From Traorella massiliensis (GTDB lineage: Bacteria > Bacillota_I > Bacilli_A > Erysipelotrichales > Erysipelotrichaceae), in NCBI RefSeq assembly GCF_900104665.1, contig NZ_LT629967.1:317624-381623 (forward strand): 64,000 nucleotides of DNA. The letters run 5' to 3'. Made by a program: the position numbers and the translations under genes. How positions within the stretch are numbered: the stretch's first letter is position 1; each line of letters begins with the position of its first letter. Of this stretch, positions 8,973 to 19,911 are shown in pieces. Below the pieces are notes generated by a model. It was not told the origin of the DNA, ran no database searches, and was given only the letters and a program-made list of their open reading frames with translations.

Positions 8973-10256
8973 TTATTTTTTCTCAATTTTTTTCTTCCCA
9001 CCCATATACGGCTGTAACGCTTCAGGAATATTAACTGAACCATCTTTATTTAAATTATTTTCCAAGAAAGCAATCAACATACGAGGAGGAGCGACAACAG
9101 TATTATTCAAAGTATGAGCAAAATATTTTCCGTTTTCACCATTTACACGAATTTGTAATCTTCTTGCTTGTGCATCACCTAAATTGGAACAGCTTCCTAC
9201 TTCAAAATATTTTTTCTGTCGTGGAGACCAGGCTTCAACATCTACAGACTTAACTTTTAAGTCAGCTAAGTCTCCAGAACAACATTCAAGTGTTCTTACA
9301 GGAATATCAAGGCTTCTAAAAAGATCCACTGTATTCTGCCAGAGCTTATCATACCACATGTTTGATTCTTCAGGTTTACATACAACGATCATTTCTTGTT
9401 TTTCAAATTGATGAATTCTATAAACTCCACGTTCTTCAATACCATGGGCTCCTTTTTCTTTTCTAAAGCAAGGAGAATAAGATGTTAATGTATAAGGCAA
9501 ATCTTTTTCATCCAGAATTGTATCAATAAATTTACCAATCATGGAATGTTCACTTGTACCAATCAGATAAAGATCTTCCCCTTCAATTTTATACATCATA
9601 TTTTCCATTTCCGCAAAACTCATAACACCTGTTACTACATTGCTGCGAATCATAAATGGCGGAACACAGTAAGTAAATCCACGATCAATCATAAAATCTC
9701 TGGCATAAGAAATAACTGCACTATGTAAACGAGCAATATCACCCATTAAATAGTAGAATCCATTTCCAGCTACTTTACGAGCACTGTCTAAATCGATACC
9801 ATTGAAACTTTCCATGATTTCTGTATGATAAGGAATTTCAAAATCAGGAACTTTCGGTTCTCCGTAACGTTGAACTTCAACATTTTCACTATCATCTTTA
9901 CCAATTGGAACTGAAGGATCAATGATATTAGGAATTGTCATCATGATATTTTTCACTTTTTCTCCTAATTCAGTTTCTTTCACTTCCAATTCTTCCAGTC
10001 TGCCAGCAAATTCTTTGACCTTCTTTTTTACTTCTTCTGCTTCTTCTTTTTTTCCTTGAGCCATTAATGCACCAATCGTTTTAGAAATTTTATTACGCTC
10101 AGCTCTTAAATTTTCAGCTTCCTGTTTTGTCTTTCTATTTTCCTTATCTAGTTCAATAACTTCATCAACTAAAGGAAGTTTATGATCCTGAAATTTCTTC
10201 TTAATATTTTCACGAATCAAATCAGGATTTTCACGAATTAGTTTAATATCAATCAT
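8973..10256 (-). CDS. serS: Seryl-tRNA synthetase
   Basis: SerS (427 residues) charges tRNA-Ser. The start is the ATG at 10256 after AAGGAGG (MIDIKLIRENPDLIREN). An N-terminal antiparallel coiled coil covers about residues 30-110. The class II core follows: motif 2 around SPCFRKEKGAHGIEERGVYRIHQFEK, and motif 3 NNTVVAPPRMLIAFLEN near the C-terminus. The longer frame upstream of 10256 reads into the T-box terminator and is not coding. It is controlled by a T-box leader upstream and ends against a parS site. Confidence 0.97.
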   Translation of the reverse strand: MIDIKLIRENPDLIRENIKKKFQDHKLPLVDEVIELDKENRKTKQEAENLRAERNKISKTIGALMAQGKKEEAEEVKKKVKEFAGRLEELEVKETELGEKVKNIMMTIPNIIDPSVPIGKDDSENVEVQRYGEPKVPDFEIPYHTEIMESFNGIDLDSARKVAGNGFYYLMGDIARLHSAVISYARDFMIDRGFTYCVPPFMIRSNVVTGVMSFAEMENMMYKIEGEDLYLIGTSEHSMIGKFIDTILDEKDLPYTLTSYSPCFRKEKGAHGIEERGVYRIHQFEKQEMIVVCKPEESNMWYDKLWQNTVDLFRSLDIPVRTLECCSGDLADLKVKSVDVEAWSPRQKKYFEVGSCSNLGDAQARRLQIRVNGENGKYFAHTLNNTVVAPPRMLIAFLENNLNKDGSVNIPEALQPYMGGKKKIEKK

Positions 10257-10276
10257 TTTATATTTCCTCCTTGAAT

Positions 10277-10505
10277 AAAAAAAGAGGTATCGTATTAAAG
10301 GGACGATACCTCGTGTTGCCACCCTTTTTGACAAGTAAAATTACTTATCCTCTCAATAGTTATAACGGAACCACCGTAGCAGAATACTTAATTCATCTGC
10401 TCACTCCTAGGTTGATTTCAATACCATTCACTGATAACTTTCACCAGCCGTTATCTCTCTGCAAGCTAGTAGTATTTACTTATCCTCATCATCGCTTTAA
10501 TTCGA
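10277..10505 (-). promoter_or_regulatory. T-box riboswitch of serS
   Basis: The leader carries the T-box core AGGGTGGCAACACGAG (about 10310-10325). Its UGGC would pair with the GCCA end of uncharged tRNA-Ser, whose discriminator is G. In stem I the bulge reads GAAA-TCA-ACC before TAGGAG, so the specifier is most likely the Ser codon UCA at 10413-10415. The terminator uses GAGGTATCGT (10284-10293) against ACGATACCTC (10303-10312), followed by a U-run. Low Ser-tRNA charging should favour antitermination. Confidence 0.93.
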
Positions 10506-10509
10506 GTAT

Positions 10510-10538
10510 ATTTAATCATTCCTGAGAAGAATTGTCAA
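10510..10538 (-). promoter_or_regulatory. Probable serS promoter inside the end of gyrA
   Basis: TTGACA (10538-10533) lies 17 bases from TTAAAT (10515-10510) on the minus strand, placing a start near 10503 at the head of the T-box. The -35 box overlaps the last gyrA codons. The -10 box matches the consensus at only four of six bases. Confidence 0.5.
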
Positions 10539-12966
10539 TCTCTTCTTCATTTTCTTCTTCTTTTTCAACGATCGTAACTTTACTTACAATAGCATCACTG
10601 TCACTTAGATTGATCAGACGCACACCTTTTGTATTACGTCCATAGTTTGCAACCTTATCAAGACTTAAACGGATAATGATACCTTCATTTGTAATGATCA
10701 TCGCATCTTCATCACCATTAACAGAACGAATTGATGTAAGCTTACCTGTTTGTTCAGAAACATTAACCGTTAATACACCCTTAGCACCTCGTTTACACAT
10801 ACGATAATCATCAATTGGCGTTTTCTTTCCATATCCTTTTTCTGTTACAGATAAGATAGATTCTCCTTCAGTTGAAAGGGCCATACCCACAACATCTGAA
10901 CCATCCACATTCATACCTTTGACACCAATTGATTTTCTTCCCATAGGACGAACATCCTTTTCAGAGAATCGAACACATTTACCATTAGTTGCAGCAATCA
11001 AGATTTCATCATTACCGCTTGTTCCCTTGACATCAATCAGTTCATCACCTTCATTTAATACAATGGCTATCTTACCGTTCTGACGAATCGATTCAAATTC
11101 AGATACTGGCGTACGTTTTACGATACCCTTCTTTGTCGTAAAGAATAAATATTTCGCTTCTTCACTTGGTGAGTATGCAACTAATGCCTGGATCTTATCA
11201 TCTTTTTCAATATTTATTAAATTAATGATTGGAAGTCCTTTACTAGTCCTACTTCCTGAAGGCAGCATAAATCCTTTCAAACGGAAAACTTTTCCTTTAT
11301 TTGTAAATACTAACAGATAATCATGCGTTGACATGTTTAACATCATCTCAACAACATCATTTTCATTCATATTTAAACCTTTGATACCCTTACCTCCACG
11401 ATTCTGTGTACGATAAGTTGAAAGAGGAATACGTTTGATATATCCCGTTTGTGTCATTGTTACCACAATTTTTTCTTCCGGTATCAATGATTCATCATCG
11501 ATATATTCAATCGCTGTCATATCGATTTCAGTACGTCTTTCATCACCAAATTTATCTTTGATTTCTAAAAGTTCATCTTTGATGACTTTTAAAATATTGG
11601 CTTCACTTGAAAGAATTTCTTTTAAAGTATCAATTTGTTTAAATAATTCTAAAAGTTCATTCTCAATTTTTTCTCGTTCTAATCCGGTTAAACGACGTAA
11701 TCTCATTTCAAGAATCGCATTTGCCTGGACTTGAGATAATTCAAACTGAGTCATTAAACCAGTACGAGCTTCTTCATCGTTTTTAGAAGAACGAATCAAA
11801 CGAATGACTTCATCAATATGATCTAATGCAATTTTCAAACCTTCTAAGATATGTACCCTTTTCTGAGCAATATCTAAATCATAACGTGTTCTTCTTTCAA
11901 TAATTTCTTTCTGGAAATCGATATATTTACGAATGATGTCCAGAAGTCCTAATGTCTTAGGAACACCATGATCCAGCATCAATAAAATGATCCCGTATGA
12001 TGTCTGAAAAGAAGTATGTTTATATAGCTGATTCAAAATTACTTGTGGATTGGCATCTTTTTTTAGAGTAATCGTAATTTTAATACCATTTTTTAAATCA
12101 GAATGATAATCTGCGATACCTTCTATTGTTTTGTTATGTACCAGTTCCGCAACCTTATTTTTAAGTTCTGCCGTATTGACACCATAAGGTACTTCATCAA
12201 TGATAATAACATTTCTTCCTTTTTCTTCTTCAATACGGGCTTTACTGCGAACAGTGATGACACCACGACCTGTATCATATGCTTTGCGAATACCGCTATT
12301 CCCTAGAATAATGGCACCTGTTGGAAAATCAGGCCCTTTGATATATTTCATCATTTCATCAAGTTCAATGTCATGATTATCAATATATGCAACACAACCA
12401 TCGATCACTTCACAAAGATTGTGAGGTGGAATATTCGTAGCCATACCAACTGCAATTCCAGAAGTTCCATTTACCAGAATATTTGGAAAACGAGATGGAA
12501 GAACTTTTGGCTCTTTTTCGCTTTCATCAAAGTTAACATCAAAATCAACTGTATTCTTATTGATATTACGTAATAATTCCAAAGATATACGGGATAAACG
12601 AGATTCCGTATAACGCATAGCAGCAGCGCCATAACCTTCTATATTACCAAAGTTACCATGTCCATCCACCAACATATAACGATAACTGAAGTCCTGGGCC
12701 ATTCTTACCATGGCCTCATAAATACTATAATCGCCATGAGGGTGATATTTACCCATAACATCACCAACGATACGAGCACTTTTTTTATGAGGTTTATCTG
12801 GCGTATAACCACTCTCATACATAGAATATAAAATTCTTCTGTGAACCGGTTTTAATCCGTCTCTTAAATCAGGCAATGCACGTGCAACAATAACGCTCAT
12901 TGAATATTCAAGAAAGGAATCCTTGACTTCTTTTACAATGTTATTTTTCTCTAATCGATCCATCAA
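10516..12966 (-). CDS. gyrA: DNA gyrase subunit A
   Basis: GyrA (816 residues) is the DNA-cleaving subunit of gyrase. The breakage-reunion domain shows the quinolone-region [12 protein letters not shown] and catalytic Tyr in [11 protein letters not shown] (about residue 120). The C-terminal half holds the beta-pinwheel, including the GyrA box [10 protein letters not shown] (about residue 525). The C-terminal tail is acidic. It lies 12 bases behind gyrB after a GGAGGGGGA site, the standard arrangement near oriC. Confidence 0.98.
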   Translation of the reverse strand: MMDRLEKNNIVKEVKDSFLEYSMSVIVARALPDLRDGLKPVHRRILYSMYESGYTPDKPHKKSARIVGDVMGKYHPHGDYSIYEAMVRMAQDFSYRYMLVDGHGNFGNIEGYGAAAMRYTESRLSRISLELLRNINKNTVDFDVNFDESEKEPKVLPSRFPNILVNGTSGIAVGMATNIPPHNLCEVIDGCVAYIDNHDIELDEMMKYIKGPDFPTGAIILGNSGIRKAYDTGRGVITVRSKARIEEEKGRNVIIIDEVPYGVNTAELKNKVAELVHNKTIEGIADYHSDLKNGIKITITLKKDANPQVILNQLYKHTSFQTSYGIILLMLDHGVPKTLGLLDIIRKYIDFQKEIIERRTRYDLDIAQKRVHILEGLKIALDHIDEVIRLIRSSKNDEEARTGLMTQFELSQVQANAILEMRLRRLTGLEREKIENELLELFKQIDTLKEILSSEANILKVIKDELLEIKDKFGDERRTEIDMTAIEYIDDESLIPEEKIVVTMTQTGYIKRIPLSTYRTQNRGGKGIKGLNMNENDVVEMMLNMSTHDYLLVFTNKGKVFRLKGFMLPSGSRTSKGLPIINLINIEKDDKIQALVAYSPSEEAKYLFFTTKKGIVKRTPVSEFESIRQNGKIAIVLNEGDELIDVKGTSGNDEILIAATNGKCVRFSEKDVRPMGRKSIGVKGMNVDGSDVVGMALSTEGESILSVTEKGYGKKTPIDDYRMCKRGAKGVLTVNVSEQTGKLTSIRSVNGDEDAMIITNEGIIIRLSLDKVANYGRNTKGVRLINLSDSDAIVSKVTIVEKEEENEEEIDNSSQE

Positions 12967-12978
12967 ATCCCCCTCCCT

Positions 12979-14925
12979 TTAAATATCAAGATTTGTTACA
13001 TAGGTTGCATTGTTTTCAATAAATTGTCTACGAGGCTCTACTTCTTCACCCATCAAAGTTGTAAATATCTCATCTGCCATAATAGCGTCATCTACTGTGA
13101 TTTGACGTAAGATACGTTTATTGATATCCATGGTCGTTTCATTTAATTCTTCGGCATCCATTTCACCAAGACCTTTCATTCGATTAATTTCATATTTTGT
13201 GTTAGGTGAAAGTGTTGCCAGATATTCATCTCTTTCTGCCTCATTTAAGACATACTTGATCTTTTTTCCATGTTTAATGACAAACAGTGGCGGCTGAGCC
13301 GCATAAACATGTCCTGCTTCAACAATTGGCTTAAAGAAACGATAGAATAGCGTCAATAACAATACACGAATATGACTGCCGTCAACATCGGCATCGGTCA
13401 TGATGATGATCTTATCATAACGCAGCTTAGATAAATCAAATTCTTCTCCGATTCCTGTACCAAAAGCAGTAATGATCGTTCGAATTTCTTCATTTGACAA
13501 CGCCCTATCCAAACGTGCCTTTTCAACATTTAAAATTTTTCCTCTTAAAGGTAAAATCGCCTGCGTCATGCTGTTTCTTCCTTTGATAGCACTACCTCCG
13601 GCAGAATCACCTTCGACCAAAAAGATTTCGCATTCACTAGCATCCTTGCTCTTACAATCAGAAAGTTTACCATAGAAATTGGTAATATCTAAATCACCTT
13701 TACGTCTTGTAAGTTCTCTGGCCTTCTTAGCTGCCAAACGTGCTTTACTTGCTAAAATAGCTTTGTCAACGATCGTACGAGCTGTTGAAGGATTTTCCAG
13801 GAAGAAACGCTCTAACTGTTTTCCAAAAATATTAGAAACGATCTTTCTAACTTCTGAATTACCAAGCTTTGTCTTCGTTTGTCCTTCATACTGTGGATCA
13901 GGATGCTTCACGGAAATAATTGCTGTCAATCCTTCACGTACATCATCATTCGACAAAGATTCGTCCTTCTTTAACATATTGATTTCTCTTGCATAGTTAT
14001 TAATGACACGTGTTAAGGCCAAACGGAATCCCTCTTCATGAGTACCACCCTCAGCCGTATTAATATTGTTACAGAAAGAATAAATATTTGGAATATAGCC
14101 ATCATTATACTGCATAGCTACTTCACAAAGAATACTTTCATCTTCACCTTCACAATATACGATATCTTCATGCAAAGGATCTTTATTCTTATTTAGATAA
14201 GCAACATATTCTTTAATACCGCCATTGTACAAGTAATCAACCTTTTTATCTTCCGGATCAAACTGAAAGAACATATGAATGCCTTTATTTAAAAAGGCCA
14301 GCTGACGAATACGCTGATTCAAAGTATCAAAATCATATTCGCATGTTTCCTGAAAAATTTCTGGATCAGCTTTAAAGGTAACTAAAGAACCATGTTTCTC
14401 AGGATCACAATTACCAATCACATGTAACGGTGTTTCAATATTGCCGCCATTCACAAACTTTACAAAATATTCTTTACCTTCATTAAATACCGAAACAGTC
14501 AGCCAGCTAGAAAGAGCATTTACAACAGAAGCTCCAACTCCATGAAGTCCTCCAGAAACCTTATAAGCTCCTCCACCAAACTTACCACCGGCATGAAGAA
14601 TCGTAAAAATCGTTTCTACTGCACTAATACCACTCTTACTATTAATACCTACAGGCATTCCACGTCCGTTATCTTCAACCTCAACAACGTGATCTTTTGT
14701 CACACGAATATGAATATCCGTTGCATATCCTGCTAAGGCCTCATCAATGGAATTGTCTACGATTTCCCATACCAGATGATGCAGACCCTTCTGCGAAGTT
14801 GAACCGATATACATTCCCGGTCTTTTACGCACTGCCTCAAGTCCTTCAAGAACCTGAATATCATCCGCTTCATAAGAATGTTCAACTTTTTGCTCTAAAT
14901 CATAAAGCTCATGTTTTTCTTCCAT
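12979..14925 (-). CDS. gyrB: DNA gyrase subunit B
   Basis: GyrB (648 residues) supplies ATP hydrolysis for supercoiling. The GHKL ATPase part shows [26 protein letters not shown] and [14 protein letters not shown]. The Toprim part shows [11 protein letters not shown] and [13 protein letters not shown], and the C-terminal [12 protein letters not shown] motif is present. Its first codons overlap the 3' end of recF by 17 bases, and gyrA follows directly. Confidence 0.98.
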   Translation of the reverse strand: MEEKHELYDLEQKVEHSYEADDIQVLEGLEAVRKRPGMYIGSTSQKGLHHLVWEIVDNSIDEALAGYATDIHIRVTKDHVVEVEDNGRGMPVGINSKSGISAVETIFTILHAGGKFGGGAYKVSGGLHGVGASVVNALSSWLTVSVFNEGKEYFVKFVNGGNIETPLHVIGNCDPEKHGSLVTFKADPEIFQETCEYDFDTLNQRIRQLAFLNKGIHMFFQFDPEDKKVDYLYNGGIKEYVAYLNKNKDPLHEDIVYCEGEDESILCEVAMQYNDGYIPNIYSFCNNINTAEGGTHEEGFRLALTRVINNYAREINMLKKDESLSNDDVREGLTAIISVKHPDPQYEGQTKTKLGNSEVRKIVSNIFGKQLERFFLENPSTARTIVDKAILASKARLAAKKARELTRRKGDLDITNFYGKLSDCKSKDASECEIFLVEGDSAGGSAIKGRNSMTQAILPLRGKILNVEKARLDRALSNEEIRTIITAFGTGIGEEFDLSKLRYDKIIIMTDADVDGSHIRVLLLTLFYRFFKPIVEAGHVYAAQPPLFVIKHGKKIKYVLNEAERDEYLATLSPNTKYEINRMKGLGEMDAEELNETTMDINKRILRQITVDDAIMADEIFTTLMGEEVEPRRQFIENNATYVTNLDI

Positions 14926-16018
14926 TTTGATGCTCCTCCTTTATCTTTCCATCGTGTATCAGAATCGTCCTGATCGGACGTTCATAATTTTCATGAATCT
15001 TTTCAGTAGTAGAAATAAATATTTGAATATTTTTTGGCAATAAATCTAATAATTTCCTTCTTCTTTCTTCATCCAGCTCACTAAATACATCATCTAGCAA
15101 AAGAATTGGTTCATCATTGATAATTTTTTCAATCAGCTTTACGATGCCCACTTTTAAAGAAAGAAGAATGGTTCTTTTTTGACCCTGACTAGCAAAATCA
15201 TCAGCATTCTTCCCATCGATCATCAGCATAAAATCATCTTTATGAATTCCTTTTTCTGTTGTCTTTAAAAAGAGATCACGTTGGAAATTATTCTTATATA
15301 TCTTTTTTATCTCCTCTTTCATCTGCTTTTCATCAGCAATCTGAGCAAAGGTTTTATAAACGATTGAAAACTTAGTAGAGTCATTCGCCAGTTCTTCATA
15401 AAATTCCTGAGAAATTTCAGTCAAATCATGAAGAAATTTATATCTCTGTTTTAAAATAATGCATTGTAAATCAGCGCATTTTTCATCAAGTACGCTTAAA
15501 TAGTCACCATCAATATTTTCTGTTTTAAGATAAGCATTACGCTGTTTTAAAATCCGATAATATTCATTCAAAGTGAACATATATGTCTTAGAACACTTTG
15601 AAAGTTCAATATCCATAAATCTTCTTCTAAAACGAGGCTGTGCTGAGAAAATATTCATATCATTCGGAGAAAAAATAATAGCATTCACAAATCCAACAAA
15701 ATCACTTACTTTTTTTACTGGATTTCGATATAGATATAAATTTTTTCCTGATTTACTAAAGATGGCTGTAAGATCCACTTTTCGATTTTTTTTAATCACT
15801 GCCGCATCAATACGAAAAGCATCATATCCTTCATAGATACAGCAAGCATCATCTACATTCCGATGAGTTTTCGTTGTCGAACAATAATAGATACTTTCAA
15901 GCAAATTTGTTTTTCCCTGAGCATTTTTTCCAACGATATAATTAATGCCCCTGCCAAACTCAAACGACTGGTTCAAATAATTTCGATAATGAACCAGATG
16001 TAAATGTGAAATATACAT
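14909..16018 (-). CDS. recF: DNA replication and repair protein RecF
   Basis: RecF (369 residues, normal length) is an SMC-like ATPase that directs RecFOR to gap edges. Walker [13 protein letters not shown] is near residue 30, the ABC-like signature [14 protein letters not shown] near 290, and Walker [17 protein letters not shown] near 315. It overlaps yaaA by one base upstream and gyrB downstream, so the group is tightly coupled. Confidence 0.97.
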   Translation of the reverse strand: MYISHLHLVHYRNYLNQSFEFGRGINYIVGKNAQGKTNLLESIYYCSTTKTHRNVDDACCIYEGYDAFRIDAAVIKKNRKVDLTAIFSKSGKNLYLYRNPVKKVSDFVGFVNAIIFSPNDMNIFSAQPRFRRRFMDIELSKCSKTYMFTLNEYYRILKQRNAYLKTENIDGDYLSVLDEKCADLQCIILKQRYKFLHDLTEISQEFYEELANDSTKFSIVYKTFAQIADEKQMKEEIKKIYKNNFQRDLFLKTTEKGIHKDDFMLMIDGKNADDFASQGQKRTILLSLKVGIVKLIEKIINDEPILLLDDVFSELDEERRRKLLDLLPKNIQIFISTTEKIHENYERPIRTILIHDGKIKEEHQNGRKT

Positions 16019-16221
16019 TAGATCACTTCAAACTTCTTTCCTTCAATGATGACCACATCACCGCTGAAAAGCTTTCTTCCCCTACGATTTTCACGCTCAC
16101 CGTTGACAGAGATATTCAGCTCATTCACCATAAATTTTGCTTCCCCGCCAGAAGAAATAAAATCTGTAACTTTTAATAACTGACCCAATGTAATAAATTC
16201 TTTATTCAGCTTGATTTCCAT
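16018..16221 (-). CDS. yaaA: S4-domain RNA-binding protein YaaA
   Basis: This 67-residue protein is an S4-like RNA-binding domain (ITLGQLLKVTDFISSGGEAK...VNGERENRRGRKLFSGDVV), the constant small gene between dnaN and recF in Firmicutes. It has been linked in Bacillus to ribosome assembly, but its role here is unproven. It starts after AAGGAGTTA and its stop overlaps the recF start. Confidence 0.93.
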   Translation of the reverse strand: MEIKLNKEFITLGQLLKVTDFISSGGEAKFMVNELNISVNGERENRRGRKLFSGDVVIIEGKKFEVI

Positions 16222-16328
16222 TCGTAACTCCTTTATCTCATCTATATAATTATAACATATTTATGCTGTTATTTGGGGATTTTGAAACAAAAAAAAGGCA
16301 ATTAACAAGGATTTCTTTCATAATAAAA

Positions 16329-16387
16329 TGCGATTCTCATTATTGTATGTACATTTGCTTTAAGTACCTTCAAATTTAAGAATCGCA
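16329..16387 (-). other. Structured element between dnaN and yaaA
   Basis: A perfect 9-bp inverted repeat, TGCGATTCT (16329-16337) and AGAATCGCA (16379-16387), brackets a 41-base loop. Flanking TTTCTT/AAGAAA pieces could lengthen the stem with bulges. It lies in a 194-base gap inside an otherwise compact operon. It may be an attenuator, an RNA-processing site or a small RNA; nothing specific is recognised. Confidence 0.45.
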
Positions 16388-16415
16388 AGAAATTTAAAAT
16401 CATTTGTTTCTTTAA

Positions 16416-17534
16416 TTAAGCGTAAGTTCTTAACGGCAAGATCAGCTGAAGAAGAGATGAATCATCTACACTTTGAATGATAAAAGGCTTCATTTCTCCA
16501 GAAAAACTGAAACGAACCTTTCCTTTATGAGTGACCTTTAAGGCATCAAAAACATATAATCCATTAAAAGATATATCTAAATGTTCCCCTTTGAAAATAC
16601 CGTTTTTCAAATTTTCTTTACTTGAACCTACTTCCTGAGAACGACTTGACAATAAACATTCCTTTTCATCCAAAGAAAGTTTAATTACACTTACACCATC
16701 ATTCTTAATAAAGCTAGCTCTATCAATAGCACTTGTGATTTCTTGAGAATCAATTTCTAACTCATAAGCATAACTAACTGGAATCAGACGATCTGTTTCA
16801 GGATATACACCATCAATCAATCTAGTTTGAATTAAAGTATTCGCAATAACAAACTGTGCTTTTTTATCACTAACTGCAATCATGACATTCTCATCAAGAT
16901 CTAAAGTTTTCATGACTTCATTGAGATTTCTCGCCGGAATCGTAATGTTAAAATCAAGATCCTGATCAAGCTCTACCGTCTTTTTCGCAAGACGATATGA
17001 ATCTGTCGCAACACAATTTAATTTAGAATGTGAACAGTTAAAATTCACCCCTGTCAGTACAGGTCTTGTTTCACTCTTACTCGTTGCAAAACAAGTTTGG
17101 GAAATGATTTCTTTTAAAAGTTCAGATTTCATATCAAACTTTAAAAGCGGACAAGTAAAATCAATATTTGGATATTCGTTTGCTCTCATACCATTGATCT
17201 TAAATTCGCTCGATTCTGAAATGATTCTGGCACTTGCATTTTCAATCAGTTCAAACTCAATATTTTCAGAATCCATTTTACGAATGATTTCAAGAATATA
17301 TTTTGATTCAATGACGATACTTCCAGTTTCATATATTTGTAAAGATTCTTCTTCATCTGCTCGTATGATCGTTTTTATAGAAATATCAGAATCACTTCCT
17401 ACTAAAACAATGCAGTCTGTTTTTACTTCAATCTTAATACCGCTAAAAGCAGGAAGCGGTGAAAAATTAGAAATAGCTCTTGAAGCAATCAATAAGGCGT
17501 TGTAGAAAACAGTTTTAGAAATTTTAAAGTTCAT
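16416..17534 (-). CDS. dnaN: DNA polymerase III beta sliding clamp
   Basis: DnaN (372 residues) forms the ring clamp that tethers polymerase to DNA. Three clamp folds of about 120 residues are present. Typical stretches are RMDSENIEFELIE, CFATSKSETRPVLTGVNF and the C-terminal FIIQSVDDSSLLQLILPLR, ending with the hydrophobic tail usual for the family. It starts at the ATG after AAAAGGAGG, 138 bases from the dnaA stop, and a DnaA box lies in that gap. Confidence 0.98.
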   Translation of the reverse strand: MNFKISKTVFYNALLIASRAISNFSPLPAFSGIKIEVKTDCIVLVGSDSDISIKTIIRADEEESLQIYETGSIVIESKYILEIIRKMDSENIEFELIENASARIISESSEFKINGMRANEYPNIDFTCPLLKFDMKSELLKEIISQTCFATSKSETRPVLTGVNFNCSHSKLNCVATDSYRLAKKTVELDQDLDFNITIPARNLNEVMKTLDLDENVMIAVSDKKAQFVIANTLIQTRLIDGVYPETDRLIPVSYAYELEIDSQEITSAIDRASFIKNDGVSVIKLSLDEKECLLSSRSQEVGSSKENLKNGIFKGEHLDISFNGLYVFDALKVTHKGKVRFSFSGEMKPFIIQSVDDSSLLQLILPLRTYA

Positions 17535-17649
17535 GGGAACCTCCTTTTATATATCTTTTTATTTAATGAATAATAATAATTAGGACGGTGGAAATGTGGA
17601 AAAGTCCAAAATACTCTTATTCTTAGGTACTATTTTACACTATTTTGAT

Positions 17650-17658
17650 TGTGGATAA
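17650..17658 (-). promoter_or_regulatory. DnaA box in the dnaA-dnaN gap
   Basis: TGTGGATAA is the exact complement of the consensus TTATCCACA. A nearby TGTGGAAAA (17595-17603) is a near match. Boxes between dnaA and dnaN are usual in Firmicute origins. Confidence 0.8.
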
Positions 17659-17672
17659 CAGTGGGGAAAGAA

Positions 17673-19019
17673 TTAAACACCAAGTTTCTTTTCTATTTTT
17701 ATCACTGCACTGGCAAACAATTCTTTCTCTTTGATCAGCTTGTTAACCTTCTCATAACTGGCCATGATCGTTGAATGATCACGTCCTCCAAACTCCATGC
17801 CTATCTTTGCAAAAGGCATATCCAAATGTTTACGACAAAGATAAATCGCAATATGACGTGCATTGGAAATATTCTTTGTTTTCATCTTACTTTCTAACTG
17901 CGATCTTGTGAGTCCATAGAAGTCACAAACCGCCTTTTTAATTTTAGAAACCGTCATCACTCCAGGCGATTTATTGTTTGGATCATCCTTAAATGCCATG
18001 ATTGCAAAATCCAGATCAATGACTTTCGGATTATAAAGAATGGCTTTGAATATGAGCTTATTTAGATTTCCTTCAAGCTCACGCACATCATTTGAATAAG
18101 TCGTTGCGATATATTCTAATACACTTCTTTCAATTAATAAATGTTCATTTCTCTCCTCAATCTTCTTCTCTAGAATAGCTAATGAAGTTTCAAATTCAGG
18201 AGAATCAATTCCTACGGAAAGTCCCGAATTAAATCTTGAAATCAAACGATTTTCAATACCTTTAAGTTCACTTGGATGAATATCACTTGTTAAAACGATC
18301 TGTTTACCTTTAGAAAATAGATTATTATAGAGATTAAAGAAAATTTCCTGACTTCTCTCTCCTTGTTTTAAACGTTGAATATCATCAATCAATAAATAAT
18401 CAGCCTCTTCAATGATTCTTTTTACTTCTTCAATTGTTTTATCACGAATAGAATTAACGATAAGAGATATAAAATCCTCACTATATATGTAAATAACCTT
18501 TTTTTCAGGTGAATGTTCTTTCACATAATTACCAATTGCATGAAGCAGATGGGTCTTGCCAAGACCTGAATTACCATAAATAAATAAAGGATTAAAAAAT
18601 TCACCAGGATTTACTGCACATGAAAGAGCAGCAGCCTGACTTTCACGATTAGAGTGACCAACAACAAAATTATCAAATGTATATTTATCTAATAATTTGT
18701 CTTCAAGAATGATTTTCTTATTTTCTTCGTTTAATTCAGTATAATTCTGAATTTCTTTTTTTAGTGTAAATTGAATGGTAATCGGTTCATCAATAACTTC
18801 ACTTAATGCATTTTCAATGACTGCTTTGTTATTCTCAAAAATCTGTCGGGATACAAAGCTAGGTATAATGACAATTGCACCATTTTGATTTAAATCATAG
18901 AGTTTTGATTCATGAATATAGGTATTGAAAATAGCCATATCAAAAAAAGCACCGGTTTTTAATTTATCCAGTGTCTGATCCCAAATGAGTTGTAAAGAAC
19001 TTTTAGTATAATTTGACAT
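17673..19019 (-). CDS. dnaA: Chromosomal replication initiator DnaA
   Basis: DnaA (448 residues) binds oriC and opens the duplex. The AAA+ core shows Walker A YGNSGLGKTHLLHA (about residue 152), Walker B LLIDDIQRL (about 215) and the arginine-finger region LISRFNSGL. The C-terminal domain IV carries the DnaA signature GGRDHSTIMASYEKV for box recognition. It is transcribed away from the box-rich oriC region immediately upstream. Confidence 0.98.
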   Translation of the reverse strand: MSNYTKSSLQLIWDQTLDKLKTGAFFDMAIFNTYIHESKLYDLNQNGAIVIIPSFVSRQIFENNKAVIENALSEVIDEPITIQFTLKKEIQNYTELNEENKKIILEDKLLDKYTFDNFVVGHSNRESQAAALSCAVNPGEFFNPLFIYGNSGLGKTHLLHAIGNYVKEHSPEKKVIYIYSEDFISLIVNSIRDKTIEEVKRIIEEADYLLIDDIQRLKQGERSQEIFFNLYNNLFSKGKQIVLTSDIHPSELKGIENRLISRFNSGLSVGIDSPEFETSLAILEKKIEERNEHLLIERSVLEYIATTYSNDVRELEGNLNKLIFKAILYNPKVIDLDFAIMAFKDDPNNKSPGVMTVSKIKKAVCDFYGLTRSQLESKMKTKNISNARHIAIYLCRKHLDMPFAKIGMEFGGRDHSTIMASYEKVNKLIKEKELFASAVIKIEKKLGV

Positions 19020-19560
19020 TTCTATTCCCTCAATTCAGCATATATATTCTAAAACAAAAAATAGTAAAATACTAGGACAACTTTTTATAAAATAAAATTT
19101 TCCACAGTTTAAATATAATAAATATCCTTTAAATTCTTTAAAAATAAGAATTCCACATCTTTTCAATGTGGAAAAACTGTGGTTAAGTAGAGTGTGGAAA
19201 TACAAATTGTGGAAAATGTGGAAATATAATGTGGAAAACAAGTGGATTATCCACAAGGAACATATAAATAATAAGCTTATAAATAAGGCTTATTTTGACT
19301 TTTCAATAATTCCACATACCTACTATTGAATAATATTTAAAAACCACTGTTTATCCACAATTTATGTGTATAAAAAGTAAAATTGAATCAAATAATCCCA
19401 CAAAAAAATTAGATAAAAGATAGATTTTAAGAATATGTAAAAAAACTGTGAATGATTTATAAATCTTTTTTAACTGAATTACCACATATCATCAATCATT
19501 TTTAAAGTAATTTAAAAGACTTAATACCTGGGAAGAAGAAAGGATAAAGATAAATAATAA
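19020..19560. other. Replication origin (oriC)
   Basis: The dnaA-rpmH gap is rich in DnaA boxes. Perfect TTATCCACA boxes lie at 19247-19255 and 19351-19359. A row of same-direction near matches (TGTGGAAAA, TGTGGTTAA or TGTGGAAAT) begins at 19167, 19178, 19193, 19208, 19217 and 19230, spaced 9 to 15 bases. Several TTCCACA fragments lie outside the row. The side towards rpmH (about 19360-19500) is very AT-rich and is the likely unwinding region. No gene is seen. Strand bias of flanking genes also diverges here. Confidence 0.92.
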
Positions 19561-19589
19561 TTGACTTTAATTCAATTGTTTTGTATAAT
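19561..19589 (+). promoter_or_regulatory. rpmH promoter
   Basis: TTGACT (19561-19566) and TATAAT (19584-19589) are 17 bases apart. The leader that follows contains a 9-bp inverted repeat, AATCTATAA/TTATAGATT, spanning 19587-19620, which may fold in the transcript just before the ribosome site. Confidence 0.85.
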
Positions 19590-19641
19590 CTATAAGCAAT
19601 GTTCTATTTGTTTATAGATTAGAAAAGATGGAGGTGGCTCT

Positions 19642-19776
19642 ATGAAAAGAACATATCAACCAAGTAAAAGAAAACACCAAACAACCCACGGATTTAGAGC
19701 TCGTATGAAAACAGTTGGAGGACGCAACGTTTTAGCTCGTCGTCGTGCTAAAGGAAGAAAAGTGTTATCAGCTTAA
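19642..19776 (+). CDS. rpmH: Ribosomal protein bL34
   Basis: The 44-residue basic protein [18 protein letters not shown]... ending in [11 protein letters not shown] is unmistakably bL34 of the 50S subunit. GGAGGTGG precedes the ATG. It heads the rpmH-rnpA-yidC-jag group, divergent from dnaA, as in most bacteria. A terminator follows, so rnpA may depend on read-through or its own promoter. Confidence 0.98.
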   Translation: MKRTYQPSKRKHQTTHGFRARMKTVGGRNVLARRRAKGRKVLSA

Positions 19777-19777
19777 A

Positions 19778-19805
19778 AATCACCATAAGGTGGTTTTTTT
19801 TTTTT
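19778..19805 (+). terminator. Terminator after rpmH
   Basis: AATCACC pairs with GGTGGTT across ATAA and is followed by a long T-run. This can explain high bL34 output relative to rnpA. Confidence 0.85.
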
Positions 19806-19911
19806 GGATAAGAAGGATTTGTATAAAAGCGTTGTTAATTCACAGATTTTTTTCTATATTTCTGATATAATACATAGGCAATACATCATTTAACTGAAAT
19901 AGGAGATAAAG

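Noticed and set aside
8869-8973. N-terminal extension of the methyltransferase from ATG 8973
   Set aside because: It begins inside the parS palindrome, lacks a ribosome site, and the AGGAGG before 8868 fits the normal start.
10257-10334. N-terminal extension of SerS
   Set aside because: These codons are the T-box terminator read through; the true start follows AAGGAGG.
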